Notes: generated by a model not told the origin, from the sequence alone. A stretch of DNA of 64,000 nucleotides from Bacteroides sp. CAG:1060_57_27 (GCA_001915575.1 MNQT01000023.1:124001-188000), one strand, 5' to 3'; shown: positions 1 to 9,152, numbered from the stretch's first letter. Numbers and translations are program-made.

Positions 1-933
1 ACCGACCTGCACTTCGGAGAGAAATGGCAGCTCAACGCCGGACTGCGTTTCGAGGCCAGCCGCCAGAGTGTCGACTACAACGACGACGTGGAGGATCTCA
101 CCCGCAAGCTCGACGCCTTCGACCTCTTCCCCGCCGTCAATCTCAGATACAACATAGCCGACAGGAACATGCTCAGGCTTTCGCTCTCGCGGACGGTCAC
201 CAGGCCCTCCTTCGTCGAGATGGCCCCGTTCCTCTACCAGGAGAGCTTCGGCGGCGCACAGATAAGAGGTAACGAGAACCTCATGAACGGCTACAACTAC
301 AATGTGGACCTCAGATACGAGATCTTCTCTGACACGGGCACCGACATGTTCGCCGCCACGGCATACTACAAGTTCCTGCAGAATCCTATCGAGAGGACGC
401 AGCGACTCTCCGGAGGAGCCACCGAGCATTCGTTCCAGAATGCGGAGAACGGCCTCGCGGCAGGACTCGAGCTCGAGTTCCGCAAGGAGATAGTCCGAGA
501 CCTCACCGTAAGCGCCAACGGTTCGCTGATGTACACCAACGTCATCCTACCCGAGGGCGGCTCATACACCAACGACCGCAGGTCGCTCCAGGGAGCATCG
601 CCCTACCTCGCGAACGCAGACATCAGCTACACCCCCTCGTTCAGCAACGGTGGAAGCCTCAGCCTCGCCCTGCTCTACAACCTGCAGGGTCCCAGAATCC
701 ACGCCGTCGGCGTGATGGGCCTGGGAGATGTGAAGCAGATGCCCGTACACACCCTCGACTTCAACGGAGCCTACAACTTCGACGAGCACTTCTCACTGAA
801 GTTCGCATTCAAGAATCTGCTCGACACCACGATACGGTTCACGCAGGATATCCCCAATGCCGGACGCACGGTCGAGGTGGAGCAGTGGAAGGTCGGAACC
901 GGCTTCGAAATCGGGATAAGCTATTCGCTCTGA
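1..933 (+). CDS. TonB-dependent receptor, C-terminal part (5' cut by window)
   Basis: The reading frame is open from base 1 and ends in a TGA at 931-933, giving the last 310 residues of an outer-membrane beta-barrel. Features seen are alternating aromatic beta-strands, the RPSF motif in a barrel strand (SRTVTRPSFVEMAP), and a final strand ending in GISYSL. It aligns by eye with the C-terminal third of the complete receptor at 9184-11886 (SRTVTRPSF against GRSINRPGF; YEIFSDTGTD against YEFFPKSSEQ). The family imports ligands across the outer membrane using TonB energy. The signal peptide and plug domain lie outside the window, so the ligand cannot be judged. The beta-helix lipoprotein 45 nt downstream is probably co-transcribed. 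Confidence 0.9.
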   Translation, partial: TDLHFGEKWQLNAGLRFEASRQSVDYNDDVEDLTRKLDAFDLFPAVNLRYNIADRNMLRLSLSRTVTRPSFVEMAPFLYQESFGGAQIRGNENLMNGYNYNVDLRYEIFSDTGTDMFAATAYYKFLQNPIERTQRLSGGATEHSFQNAENGLAAGLELEFRKEIVRDLTVSANGSLMYTNVILPEGGSYTNDRRSLQGASPYLANADISYTPSFSNGGSLSLALLYNLQGPRIHAVGVMGLGDVKQMPVHTLDFNGAYNFDEHFSLKFAFKNLLDTTIRFTQDIPNAGRTVEVEQWKVGTGFEIGISYSL

Positions 934-978
934 CAATAAGATATTGAAGATACAAACCCAACAACAAACAAAAAATTT

Positions 979-2148
979 ATGAAAACAAGCAAAATTCTCA
1001 TGTCAGCCCTTATGGCTGCGCTCGTGGTCACAGGTCTCAGCTCCTGCAACAAGAACGGAGGAAACACCACCTCGGGCGGTGACGACTACACCCTCGGCGG
1101 ACGCATCACCGAAGACCTCACCCTCGACAGAGGCGAGACCTACCGGCTCGAAAGCAGCCTCCAGGTCGTTGCACCCGCGACCCTGACTATCGAACCCGGC
1201 GTGACTGTCATCGCCGACGAGAGCGCGGGAAGCGACAACATCATCTACATCCTCATCGAGCAGGGTGCCAGGATAATGGCTGAAGGAACCGCTTCCGAGC
1301 CTATCGTGATGACCTCCGAGAACAAGGAAGCAGGCGCATGGGGCGGCCTCCACATCTGCGGGAAGGCCCACACCAACGCCGACGGCGCCACCACTTCTGA
1401 AATCGGCAACGCAGCATACGGCGGAGACAGCGAGAACGACAACTCCGGAGTCCTCAAGTACATCCGCATCGAATACTCCGGCCTTGCCCTCGACTCCGAG
1501 CACGAGGCCAACGGAATCTCCCTCTACGGAGTGGGCAACGGCACCGAGATTTCATACATCCATGTGGTCGACGGCTCTGACGACGGCATCGAGTTCTTCG
1601 GCGGCTCCGTGAACATCGACCACTGCATCGTCGAGAACTGCACCGACGACTCCTTCGACTGGACCGAGGGCTGGAACGGCACCGCCGAGTACATCATCGC
1701 ATACCAGAGCGTAGACGAGTGCGACTGCCTTATGGAGTGCGACAACAACGGTGACAACAACGACGCCGAGCCCGTAGCGCATCCCACTATCCGCTACGCC
1801 ACCTTCATCGGCAACAACAGCACCGAGAACCACAGGGGCCTGCGCCTGCGCGAGGGAACCTATGTGACCCTGAGCAACGCCCTCGTATGCGGCAAGCCCG
1901 ATCCTATCACCCTCCAGACCGCACAGACAGTCGCTTCGTTCGATAACGGCACATCTTCAATCACCAATACCGTAATCGTCGGCGAACTCCTCAACGAAGA
2001 GGGCAGCGGCTACAGCAACGCCGACTTCCTCGCAGCCGAGGGCAACAGCTCCGTAGATGAGATCAGCTTCACCGACAAGTATGTCGGAATGGTCGGAGAG
2101 AGCGGAGCGGTATCGGCCGACGACGACTGGACCGCATGGGTCAGGTAA
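979..2148 (+). CDS. Beta-helix-type surface lipoprotein paired with TonB receptor
   Basis: 389 residues. A lipoprotein signal peptide ends in LSSC with the lipidated Cys at 23, followed by a Gly/Asn/Asp-rich linker. The body repeats short hydrophobic strands with Gly and Asn turns (for example GGLHICGKAHTN, GIEFFGGSVNIDHC, DDSFDWTEGWNG), as expected of a right-handed parallel beta-helix. The DDSFDWT(E/D)GW type of motif recurs in lipoproteins encoded next to TonB receptors in Bacteroidetes and Proteobacteria, as I recall; I cannot run a search. It lies 45 nt after the receptor fragment, and a second receptor/lipoprotein pair is at 9184-13381. Probable role is surface ligand capture for the receptor. 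The exact substrate is unknown. Confidence 0.75.
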   Translation: MKTSKILMSALMAALVVTGLSSCNKNGGNTTSGGDDYTLGGRITEDLTLDRGETYRLESSLQVVAPATLTIEPGVTVIADESAGSDNIIYILIEQGARIMAEGTASEPIVMTSENKEAGAWGGLHICGKAHTNADGATTSEIGNAAYGGDSENDNSGVLKYIRIEYSGLALDSEHEANGISLYGVGNGTEISYIHVVDGSDDGIEFFGGSVNIDHCIVENCTDDSFDWTEGWNGTAEYIIAYQSVDECDCLMECDNNGDNNDAEPVAHPTIRYATFIGNNSTENHRGLRLREGTYVTLSNALVCGKPDPITLQTAQTVASFDNGTSSITNTVIVGELLNEEGSGYSNADFLAAEGNSSVDEISFTDKYVGMVGESGAVSADDDWTAWVR

Positions 2149-2181
2149 TCACTTCACTCCATTTTTCCAATACGACAAGCA

Positions 2182-2215
2182 GAATGAGGCGGCCCGCGAC
2201 GGTGCCGCCTCATTC
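2182..2215. terminator. Hairpin between convergent genes
   Basis: A perfect 12-bp inverted repeat (GAATGAGGCGGC, 10-nt loop, GCCGCCTCATTC) fills the gap between the plus-strand lipoprotein (ends 2148) and the minus-strand permease (ends 2235). There is no long U tract on either side, so a bidirectional terminator is likely but not certain. Confidence 0.55.
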
Positions 2216-2234
2216 GTATCGTCCCGGAAACTCC

Positions 2235-3338
2235 CTATTCCGACTTGCGGTAGCTCGCTATGGCCCATGAAACCATGACGGCGCCTATCGCAACGAGTCC
2301 GAGCGTATCCTGCCATACATCGGCCAGGGTGCTTCCCTTCAAGAATACCGAACGCATCGCATCGGCATAGTACCTCATGGGGTTGATGTATGTCAGGGCC
2401 TGCGCCCAGTCCGGCATGGATGCTATCGGAGTGAAGATGCCGCTCATCAGCATGAAAACCACGGCGAAGAACCATATGACGAACATCGCCTGCTGCGAGT
2501 TGGAACTGTAGTTCGAGATAAGCAGCCCGAGCCCCGCCATGACGACCATGTCGAGCGTGGTGAAGAGGTACAGCACGGCCAGGCTCCCCTTGCACACATA
2601 GCCGAACACCAGCCATGCGATAAGCAGGCATGCGCTGAGTATGAAGAAGGCTATGGCCCAGTAGGGTATCATCTTGCAGACTATGAACGCAGTCTTGCTT
2701 ACCGGGGTGACATTCATCTGCTCGATTGTTCCGGCCTCTTTCTCGGCGACTATGTTGAGCGCGGGCAGGAAGGCGGTAATCATGGTTATCGCTATGACTA
2801 TCAGGGCAGGAACCATGAACAGCTTGTAGTCCATGTAGGGGTTGAAGCTGTACTGCTCGGAGACCACGACCGACGTAGCCGCGGCAATGGTACCGCCGGG
2901 AGCCTGCCTGCCGGCAAGGTAGTCCCTGACGCAGCCGAGCAGGTACTGCGAGCCTATGCTGCCCTTGGAGCCGTTCACCGCGTTGACCTTGATTCCGAGC
3001 GGGAGTCCCGTCCCGAGGACAAGCTCCCTGTCGAAGTCCGGCATTATCGTCAGGACGGCGTCGGCCTTGCCGTCGTCCATAAGCTTCTGCGCGGAGGCTC
3101 CGTCATGGCACACGTCTACGAGCCTGAAATACCCCGACGAAATGCATTTCTCCACGAGCAGCGCCGACTCGCGGCTCGTGCAGTTGTCGACGACCGCAAG
3201 GTCGATGTTCCTGATGTCCATGCTCACGGCGAACGGGAACACGAGCATCATCAGCACCGGAAAGGCCAGGGCCATCCTCGGAAGGCCCGGATCCCTGAAA
3301 AACTGCTTGAACTCCTTTTCGAGAAGATATTTCCACAT
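2235..3338 (-). CDS. ABC-2 type transporter permease (YbhR-like)
   Basis: 367 residues. One N-terminal membrane helix (about 20-40), a large periplasmic domain (about 45-170), then a cluster of five hydrophobic helices (about 175-360), the usual ABC-2 membrane layout of YhhJ/YbhS/YbhR exporters. NVTPVSKTAFIVCKMIPYW is the typical cytoplasmic coupling segment after EKEAGTIEQ. A GGGAGG ribosome-binding site precedes the ATG. It is the last gene of a minus-strand operon with a sister permease, two ATPases, a membrane fusion protein, a TolC-like channel and a TetR regulator. The set should export small toxic molecules across both membranes. The substrate is not evident. Confidence 0.88.
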   Translation of the reverse strand: MWKYLLEKEFKQFFRDPGLPRMALAFPVLMMLVFPFAVSMDIRNIDLAVVDNCTSRESALLVEKCISSGYFRLVDVCHDGASAQKLMDDGKADAVLTIMPDFDRELVLGTGLPLGIKVNAVNGSKGSIGSQYLLGCVRDYLAGRQAPGGTIAAATSVVVSEQYSFNPYMDYKLFMVPALIVIAITMITAFLPALNIVAEKEAGTIEQMNVTPVSKTAFIVCKMIPYWAIAFFILSACLLIAWLVFGYVCKGSLAVLYLFTTLDMVVMAGLGLLISNYSSNSQQAMFVIWFFAVVFMLMSGIFTPIASMPDWAQALTYINPMRYYADAMRSVFLKGSTLADVWQDTLGLVAIGAVMVSWAIASYRKSE

Positions 3339-3351
3339 GACTCGTCCTCCC

Positions 3352-4434
3352 TTACTGCAACCTTGTCTTGAAACTCCTTATGCTGAGGGCCAGCAGTGCC
3401 GCGGCCATAAGGGTCAGCACGGTCAGCTCCCCGGCTATCGAGGAGAGCCCGACACCCTGTATCATCAGTTTCTTGACCATGACTATGAACCATTTCGCCG
3501 GAATGATGTCGGAGAACCACTGGAGCGCCAGGGGCATGTTCTCGCAGGGGAAGATGATTCCGGAGAATATCATCGTAGGCATCGTGAGCCCCATTCCGCA
3601 GATAAGCATGGCCGTCCTCTGGCTCGACGAGACCACCGAGACGAGTATGCCTATCGCAAGGGACGCCACCACGAACACCAGCGCCACCAGCGAGAGCAGC
3701 GCGAGGCTTCCCTTGACCGGAACTCCCATAACATAGTGCGACAGCAGCAGTATGCTCGCGAAATTGACCGCCGAGAGCAGCAGGTAGGGCATGAGCTTGC
3801 TGAGTATTACCCACACGGGCTTGACCGGCGAGACGAGCAGCAACTCCAGCGTCCCGGTCTCCTTTTCCCTGACTATGGACACGGCCGTCATCATCGAGCA
3901 TATCAGCATAAGTATCAGGCCCATTACTCCGGGCACGAAGTTATACGACGACTTCATCGCGGGGTTGTAGGCCAGCTGGACGACAGGCGTCATGGACACG
4001 GCCTGCTGTCCGCCCTGCACGACTCCGGCCACATAGCTGGTGACCACCCTCGCCGTATTGGGGTCCGAGCCGTCTCCGACCACCCTCAGCCGGGCACCGT
4101 CCTCCGAGGCCGTCTGCATCCCGAAATCCCTCTCGAAGCACACCACGGCGTCCGCCCCGTTCCTGCGGAAGAGGTCTTCGATATCGTCGGCAGAGGAAAG
4201 CAGCCCGGCGTATTCCATATACGGATTGTGGCATATCCTGTCCACTATCTTCCTGGCCTCGGGGTCGAGGATATCGCCGCAGAAGGCGATTCTCGCACAG
4301 TTTACCTCCGTACTGACGGCAAAGCCGAACAGTATTATCTGTACGACAGGCATTATCATCACTATGAGCACCGTCCTGCGGTCTCTGAATATGTGGCGGA
4401 ACTCCTTCCGCACCGATGCCAGGAACTCTTTCAT
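3352..4434 (-). CDS. ABC-2 type transporter permease (YbhS-like)
   Basis: 360 residues with the same fold as its neighbour: one N-terminal helix, a periplasmic domain to about residue 170, then five helices. The coupling motif REKETGTLELLLVSPVKP after the second helix is diagnostic of ABC-2 exporters. It lies 13 nt upstream of the second permease gene and 2 nt from the ATPase gene before it. The two permeases probably form a heterodimer, as YbhS and YbhR do in E. coli. Confidence 0.88.
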   Translation of the reverse strand: MKEFLASVRKEFRHIFRDRRTVLIVMIMPVVQIILFGFAVSTEVNCARIAFCGDILDPEARKIVDRICHNPYMEYAGLLSSADDIEDLFRRNGADAVVCFERDFGMQTASEDGARLRVVGDGSDPNTARVVTSYVAGVVQGGQQAVSMTPVVQLAYNPAMKSSYNFVPGVMGLILMLICSMMTAVSIVREKETGTLELLLVSPVKPVWVILSKLMPYLLLSAVNFASILLLSHYVMGVPVKGSLALLSLVALVFVVASLAIGILVSVVSSSQRTAMLICGMGLTMPTMIFSGIIFPCENMPLALQWFSDIIPAKWFIVMVKKLMIQGVGLSSIAGELTVLTLMAAALLALSIRSFKTRLQ

Positions 4435-4436
4435 GA

Positions 4437-5162
4437 CTATTCCCTCCTTTCCGCCCTTCCGGCGACCGTCCTGAACACCTCGTCCATGTCGATGCCCGAG
4501 TACTCCCTCTTGAGGCTCTCGGGAGAGCCGAGCGCAGCAATCCTCCCGTCTACCATTATCGACACACGGTCGCAGTACTCCGCCTCGTCCATGTAGTGGG
4601 TGGTCACGAAGACGGTCGTGCCTTTCGTCGCGGTATCGTATATCAGTTCCCAGAACCTCCTGCGTGTCTCGGGGTCTACGCCTCCCGTAGGCTCGTCGAG
4701 AAAGACTATACGGGGCTCGTGTATCAGGGCTATGCAGAAAGACAGCTTCTGCTTCCAGCCGAGCGGCAGGGAGGCGGCGAAACGGTCCCTTTCCGGCGCC
4801 ATGCCGAGCATGGAGAGCATCGAGCGGGTCTTTGCCTCTATCTGCCTGTCGTCCAGGCCGTATATTCCACCGAACAGGCGTATGTTCTCTCCCACGGTGA
4901 GATCGGGATACAGCGAGAACTTCTGGCTCATATAGCCTATGTGCCGCTTTATCTGCTCAGGTTGGCGGCAGATGTCGAAGCCCGCCACATGCCCTCCGCC
5001 TGCAGAAGGCCTGCTCAGTCCGCAAAGTATCCTCATGGCCGTGGTCTTGCCGGCCCCGTTAGCGCCGAGAAAGCCGAAGATCTCCCCCTTGCGCACGTCG
5101 AAGCTGATATCGTCGACGGCCGTGAAACTGCCGAACCTCTTGCTGAGGTGCCTCACCTGCAT
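4437..5162 (-). CDS. ABC transporter ATP-binding protein (second half of a split YbhF)
   Basis: 241 residues from the ATG at 5162, which has a GGAAGG site 7 nt upstream; an open frame continues upstream but only inside the preceding gene. Walker A is GANGAGKTT, the signature is a variant LPLGWKQK, and Walker B is VFLDEPTGGVD with D-loop and switch His (VTTHYMDEAE). It overlaps the end of the first ATPase gene by 10 nt. E. coli YbhF carries two such domains in one chain; here they are two genes, presumably forming a heterodimer that drives the two permeases. Confidence 0.88.
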   Translation of the reverse strand: MQVRHLSKRFGSFTAVDDISFDVRKGEIFGFLGANGAGKTTAMRILCGLSRPSAGGGHVAGFDICRQPEQIKRHIGYMSQKFSLYPDLTVGENIRLFGGIYGLDDRQIEAKTRSMLSMLGMAPERDRFAASLPLGWKQKLSFCIALIHEPRIVFLDEPTGGVDPETRRRFWELIYDTATKGTTVFVTTHYMDEAEYCDRVSIMVDGRIAALGSPESLKREYSGIDMDEVFRTVAGRAERRE

Positions 5163-6088
5163 TGCATATCCTTCCGTGTCCATTTTCCTGAAAGCTGCAT
5201 GAATCTGTCTTCTATTCCGGGAGCTATCTCCCTCGCGCTGCAGTCGCCGAATCCTGCCTGTCTCGCGGCGGCGACTATGGTCCCGGCGTCGGTCACCTCC
5301 GGGTCGTAGCTCAGATGATGCGAGTCTCCGAACGAGAAGCATCCCGCCACGCCTGGGAGGGTCCTCAACATCTTGAGCAGGGGGTACATGCCGCTTCCGC
5401 TGACGGCGAGCAGCCCGTACGGAAAGCGGGAGACTATCTGCGAGGGTGTCCCAGTCTCGAGGATCTCGCCGTCGCGTATCAGTGCGAGGGTGTCGCAGCG
5501 CGCCGCCTCGTCCATGTAGGGAGTCGACACGAAGACCGTCACGCCCGTTTCCCTTATCCTGCCGAGCATGGTCCAGAAGTCCCGGCGGCTCACCGCGTCC
5601 ACTCCGGTGGTAGGCTCGTCAAGGAACAGCACGGACGGCCTGTGCACGAGGGCGCAGCACAGTGCGAGCTTCTGCTTCATGCCTCCCGAGAGCTTCCCCG
5701 CCCTGCGGTCGCGGAACGGCTCTATCTGGGAATATATTTCCTTTATCGTCCCGTAGTTCTTTTCGACCGTCGTCCCGAACAGGGTCGCGAAGAACTCCAG
5801 GTTCTCCCTCACGCTGAGGTCCTGGTACAGCGAGAACTTCCCGGGCATATAGCCTATGGCCTTCCTTATGGCACGGTAGTCCCTGACGACGTCCATTCCG
5901 CAGACCCTCGCCGAGCCGGAGTCGGGCAGCATCAGCGTGGTCATGATCCTGAACAGGCTGGTCTTCCCCGCCCCGTCAGGCCCGATGAGCCCGAAGATCT
6001 CCCCCTCGGCCACGTCGAGCGAGATCTCCTTCAGAGCGGGCGTGCCGGAATAGGCCTTTGATATCCCCCGTGTCTCGATAGCGTTCAT
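5153..6088 (-). CDS. ABC transporter ATP-binding protein (first half of a split YbhF)
   Basis: 311 residues. Walker A GPDGAGKTS, Q-loop, canonical signature LSGGMKQK, Walker B VLFLDEPTTGVD, followed by VSTPYMDEA in which the usual switch-loop His is replaced by Pro (most family members have T-H-Y). The partner ATPase keeps the His, so ATP hydrolysis may be asymmetric. The C-terminal 75 residues form an extra domain typical of drug-exporter ATPases. It follows the membrane fusion protein gene by 3 nt. Confidence 0.88.
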   Translation of the reverse strand: MNAIETRGISKAYSGTPALKEISLDVAEGEIFGLIGPDGAGKTSLFRIMTTLMLPDSGSARVCGMDVVRDYRAIRKAIGYMPGKFSLYQDLSVRENLEFFATLFGTTVEKNYGTIKEIYSQIEPFRDRRAGKLSGGMKQKLALCCALVHRPSVLFLDEPTTGVDAVSRRDFWTMLGRIRETGVTVFVSTPYMDEAARCDTLALIRDGEILETGTPSQIVSRFPYGLLAVSGSGMYPLLKMLRTLPGVAGCFSFGDSHHLSYDPEVTDAGTIVAAARQAGFGDCSAREIAPGIEDRFMQLSGKWTRKDMQCR

Positions 6089-6091
6089 GGC

Positions 6092-7021
6092 TCAGTGCGC
6101 AAGTACATATGCATACATTCCGAGCCGGAGCGGGGTGCCCGCCGGAAGCGTGACCTTGACAGCATACACCATGTCGGCCCTCTCGTCGCGCGTCTGGATG
6201 TTCTTGGGCGTGAACTCGGCCTCTGAGGCTATCCAGCTCACCGTTCCCTCGTATTCCGTCAGACGGTCGGAACCGTCGTCGGGGAACACCCTGACCCTGT
6301 CTCCGACCTGCAGTCCGGCAAGGGCTTCGGTAGAGAAATACGCCCTGACATAGAGGGCGTCCATGTCGGCAAGCTCGAAGAGGGCCTTGCCCGAACTGAC
6401 AGACTCACCGCGCTCGACATACTTAGTAAGCACGGTACCGTCTATGGGCGCGCATATCCGGCACTTGGCTATCTTGTCCGAAGTCTGGGCTATCTGCACG
6501 TCGAGGGTCGACATCTCGCACTCCACGCTGGCGTTGTTCTGCCTGTAGTTCTGCTCCGCAGCGGCGATCTGGGCCTCGAGCACGGCCACCTGCGATGTCA
6601 GGTCGTCCACCTGCTTCTGCGTACCCGCATCCTTCTCAAGCAGCGCCGATGCACGGCCGAGTTCGGTGCGGAGGTTCTCGAGCTGCGCGTACTGGGCCTG
6701 CATCTGGCAGGCGATGTCGACCAGCTTCACCTCCGCGCTCCGCTTCCTGCTCAGCAGCTCCTCGCGCTGGAGATAGAGCTGAACCGTGTCTATGCAGCCG
6801 ACGCAGCAGCCCTCCGTGAGCCTGTCTCCTTCTTCGATACCGAGGTCCACCACGCGGCCGGAACTTTCCGCGGAGACTGTCACCTCCACGGCATCCACCT
6901 GCCCGCAGGCATCGAAGTCCGGTGTCGTCGCGCGGCATCCGTCAAGGACCGCAAGAACCGCAAGCGAGGCGATGCATGCCGCAGATGCCGGCCGTACCCT
7001 GAACAATCTGTCATTCTCCAT
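6092..7021 (-). CDS. HlyD/AcrA-type membrane fusion lipoprotein (YbhG-like)
   Basis: 309 residues from the ATG at 7021, which overlaps the upstream tolC-like stop by 11 nt. A lipobox-like LAVLDGC places the lipidated Cys near residue 29. The order is a biotinyl-lipoyl half-motif (VTVSAESSGRVVDLGIEEGDRL), a long alpha-helical hairpin rich in Gln/Glu/Leu (about 80-175), the second lipoyl half (ICAPIDGTVLTKYVERGE), then a beta-barrel domain ending in LRLGMYAYV. It bridges the inner-membrane ABC complex and the TolC-like channel. It is co-transcribed with both. Confidence 0.9.
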   Translation of the reverse strand: MENDRLFRVRPASAACIASLAVLAVLDGCRATTPDFDACGQVDAVEVTVSAESSGRVVDLGIEEGDRLTEGCCVGCIDTVQLYLQREELLSRKRSAEVKLVDIACQMQAQYAQLENLRTELGRASALLEKDAGTQKQVDDLTSQVAVLEAQIAAAEQNYRQNNASVECEMSTLDVQIAQTSDKIAKCRICAPIDGTVLTKYVERGESVSSGKALFELADMDALYVRAYFSTEALAGLQVGDRVRVFPDDGSDRLTEYEGTVSWIASEAEFTPKNIQTRDERADMVYAVKVTLPAGTPLRLGMYAYVLAH

Positions 7022-8291
7022 ATCCCATACAGTTTTTAAGGTCATATATTGCCATGAGCAGCTGGATCTCGTGAATGGACTCAGATACCCTGGCGTTGTA
7101 TTCGTCGTCGATTCTCTTCATAAGGTCGGTCATGGAGATGGTCCCGTTGCGGTACTGCTCCTCTCCGGCTGCCCTTACCGACTCCTGGAGGGCGATTATC
7201 TCCCTGTCCTTGTCCAGAAGCGTGCGGGCCTTGTCTATCTCTCCCCTCATCTGGGCGGCGCTGAGTTCGGTGTTGAGCAGGAAGGCCTGCCTGTCGGACT
7301 CAAGCGTGCGCATCTGGGCGTCTATCTTGCGCCTGTCGTTCCTGCGGGTATAGAGCGCCCCGATATCCCACGACATATGTATTCCGGCGGTGTAATACGG
7401 CTGGAAGCTGTTCTCGAGGATGTTCAGTCCCGGCCGTCCCACGCCCGCCTGCACGGACAGGCTGAACCTGGGCGACAGGCTCGCGTCCAGCTGGTGCAGC
7501 TGCGCCTCGTTCTGCTCGAGCTGCGCGTCGTACAGCCTGAGTTCCGGCCTCGTCACGCTTTCGGGGACGAGAGCGTCCGAGTCGAGGTCGGGTACGGTGA
7601 ACTCCACACCGTCGAGGCTTGTCCCCGTAAGCTTCTCGAGCATGGCCACATAGGCCGCCCTGTCGCACAGCAGCCCCTCCCTCTGCCTGCGGCAGTCGAG
7701 AAGGTTCACCTTCACCATGTCGAGGTCGGCCCTGTATGCGGTACCGTTGTCGATGCAGGCCTGCACCTGCCTCAGGTTCCTTTCAAGGCTCTGGGCGAGT
7801 ATGCCGTTCTGGTCGAGCTGCGCATCTATGAGAAGTATGCCGAGATAGATGCTTGCGACCTTGTCGTTTATCGCATAGAGCGACACCTCGAGCTGGTTCC
7901 TCTGGACTTCCGCGCCTGCCGAAAGCAGTTCCTTCTGGCTGCGCGACGCCCCTCCGTCCCATATGGTCTGGCTCAGTTCACCAACTAACGAATACTGGTC
8001 GTGGGGCAGGTCGAAGCTGAAGCCGGGGATGTCGAAGGGCATCTCCACCACGTCCGACTGGTAGCTCGCCTTGCCCGTGACGCTGAGCTGCGGCAGCCAG
8101 GAGCGCGACACGTTCGAGAGGTCGTAGCCCTCCGCCTCGTCGATGAGGCCGAACTGCACTATCTGAGGATAGTTCTGCCGGGCCTGCCGCATACACTGCT
8201 CGAGCGTGACCTGCGCTTCAGCACCCGGCGCAAGGCAGCAGAGAAGCGCAATACCTGCTGCCGCAGCCGTGAATTTCAATCTCCTTTCCAT
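7011..8291 (-). CDS. TolC-family outer membrane efflux protein
   Basis: 426 residues from the ATG at 8291 (an upstream in-frame start lies inside tetR). A signal peptide ends around GAEA. Two long coiled-coil halves follow, each containing the OEP pattern (SQTIWDGGASRSQKELLSAG and AGIHMSWDIGALYTRRNDRR), matching the duplicated TolC fold. It starts 1 nt after the tetR stop codon, so the operon is tightly packed. It supplies the outer-membrane exit duct for the ABC/fusion-protein assembly downstream. Confidence 0.9.
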   Translation of the reverse strand: MERRLKFTAAAAGIALLCCLAPGAEAQVTLEQCMRQARQNYPQIVQFGLIDEAEGYDLSNVSRSWLPQLSVTGKASYQSDVVEMPFDIPGFSFDLPHDQYSLVGELSQTIWDGGASRSQKELLSAGAEVQRNQLEVSLYAINDKVASIYLGILLIDAQLDQNGILAQSLERNLRQVQACIDNGTAYRADLDMVKVNLLDCRRQREGLLCDRAAYVAMLEKLTGTSLDGVEFTVPDLDSDALVPESVTRPELRLYDAQLEQNEAQLHQLDASLSPRFSLSVQAGVGRPGLNILENSFQPYYTAGIHMSWDIGALYTRRNDRRKIDAQMRTLESDRQAFLLNTELSAAQMRGEIDKARTLLDKDREIIALQESVRAAGEEQYRNGTISMTDLMKRIDDEYNARVSESIHEIQLLMAIYDLKNCMGYGE

Positions 8292-8292
8292 A

Positions 8293-8994
8293 TTATCGCC
8301 TGCTTTGTGGCGGCTGCACGCCGTCGGGCACAGCATGTCCGTCCCCGCCGTACAGCCTCGACCTTATCAGTTCTATGATCTCTTCCTTCCTCGATGCGAG
8401 CACGTCCGGAAGAGCCGCGGCGGCTTCACCTTCCGGTCCCGGGGTCTGCAGAAAGCCGTGCGCCACCGGGATAAGCATGAACGCCGACAGGTTCAGCGTG
8501 ACTATGTCGAGCATCAGCTGCAGGGGATCCACCTTACGTATGCGTCCCTCGTCGATTTCCTTCCTTATCATTCCATAATGGAACCTGAGCATCACCACCA
8601 GCGTGCTCCTGAGGCGCCCCTTGTATGCCTCCAGCAGCTCGGGACTGAACCTCGCCGTGTCATAGAGGAACGCAGGCAGCAGAGGGTGCTTCTCGAGGAA
8701 CTCGAAATGAGTGGAGATACCTGTCCTGAGGGTCTCCCAGAACGGGGCGTCCTTGCCCATTACAGGCCTGAACGAGTCCAGCAGCTCGTCCATATACTTG
8801 TCCAGCACCTTCATGAAGATGTGCTCCTTCGTCCTGAAATAATAATGCAGCATCGCATGCGTCACCCCAGCCCTGCGCGCTATCATCGTAGTGGTGGTCA
8901 GCTTGTAGCCGTTCTCGAGAAAGAGCTGCTCGGCTGCCGCCATTATGGCCTTCTCGGAGTTGCCGTGATCTTTCGGTCCTGTCTTCGTATTCAT
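8293..8994 (-). CDS. TetR-family transcriptional regulator of the efflux operon
   Basis: 233 residues. The N-terminal helix-turn-helix (about residues 14-60) reads AIMAAAEQLFLENGY, then TTTTMIARRAGVTHAMLHYY, the classic TetR pattern, with RTKEHIF closing the domain. The ligand-binding C-terminal domain is unremarkable. It is the first gene of the efflux operon. A perfect 16-bp palindrome lies between its -7 box and its start codon, so autorepression, and repression of the whole operon, is likely. The inducer is probably an exported compound. E. coli ybhGFSR has the same layout with the TetR-type CecR. Confidence 0.92.
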   Translation of the reverse strand: MNTKTGPKDHGNSEKAIMAAAEQLFLENGYKLTTTTMIARRAGVTHAMLHYYFRTKEHIFMKVLDKYMDELLDSFRPVMGKDAPFWETLRTGISTHFEFLEKHPLLPAFLYDTARFSPELLEAYKGRLRSTLVVMLRFHYGMIRKEIDEGRIRKVDPLQLMLDIVTLNLSAFMLIPVAHGFLQTPGPEGEAAAALPDVLASRKEEIIELIRSRLYGGDGHAVPDGVQPPQSRR

Positions 8995-9005
8995 AACAGA
9001 TGTGT

Positions 9006-9021
9006 TTAACAGTATTGTTAA
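9006..9021. promoter_or_regulatory. Palindromic operator, probably for the adjacent TetR repressor
   Basis: TTAACAGTATTGTTAA is a perfect 16-bp inverted repeat (TTAACA, 4-nt centre, TGTTAA) located 12 nt upstream of the tetR start and 8 nt downstream of its -7 box. A related half-site, TTAACAATA, occurs at about 9106-9114 towards the divergent TonB receptor gene. Size and position fit a TetR dimer site; binding itself is inferred. Confidence 0.65.
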
Positions 9022-9029
9022 TTACAGGG

Positions 9030-9037
9030 CAAATATA
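9030..9037 (-). promoter_or_regulatory. Promoter -7 box of the efflux operon
   Basis: On the minus strand the bases read TATATTTG, matching the Bacteroidetes -7 consensus TAnnTTTG, 35 nt upstream of the tetR ATG. I see no good -33 TTTG at the usual 19-20 nt spacing. Confidence 0.6.
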
Positions 9038-9152
9038 GTGATAAAATCGATATGCGTATCCGCATCAGCTGCAGATTTTCCATTTTTACAGTTTCGCAAC
9101 CGATTTTAACAATACTTTAGCAGCTTTTAATAAAGGCACAACCTCCACGGTA

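Noticed and set aside
2956..4596. A 546-codon plus-strand frame over the permease genes
   Set aside because: It is the antisense shadow of two clear ABC-2 permeases, lacks any recognisable domain and is His/Arg/Gln-rich.
5163..5342. N-terminal extension of the second ABC ATPase
   Set aside because: The extra codons lie within the upstream ATPase gene and are Arg-rich without similarity to the family; the ATG at 5162 has a good ribosome-binding site.
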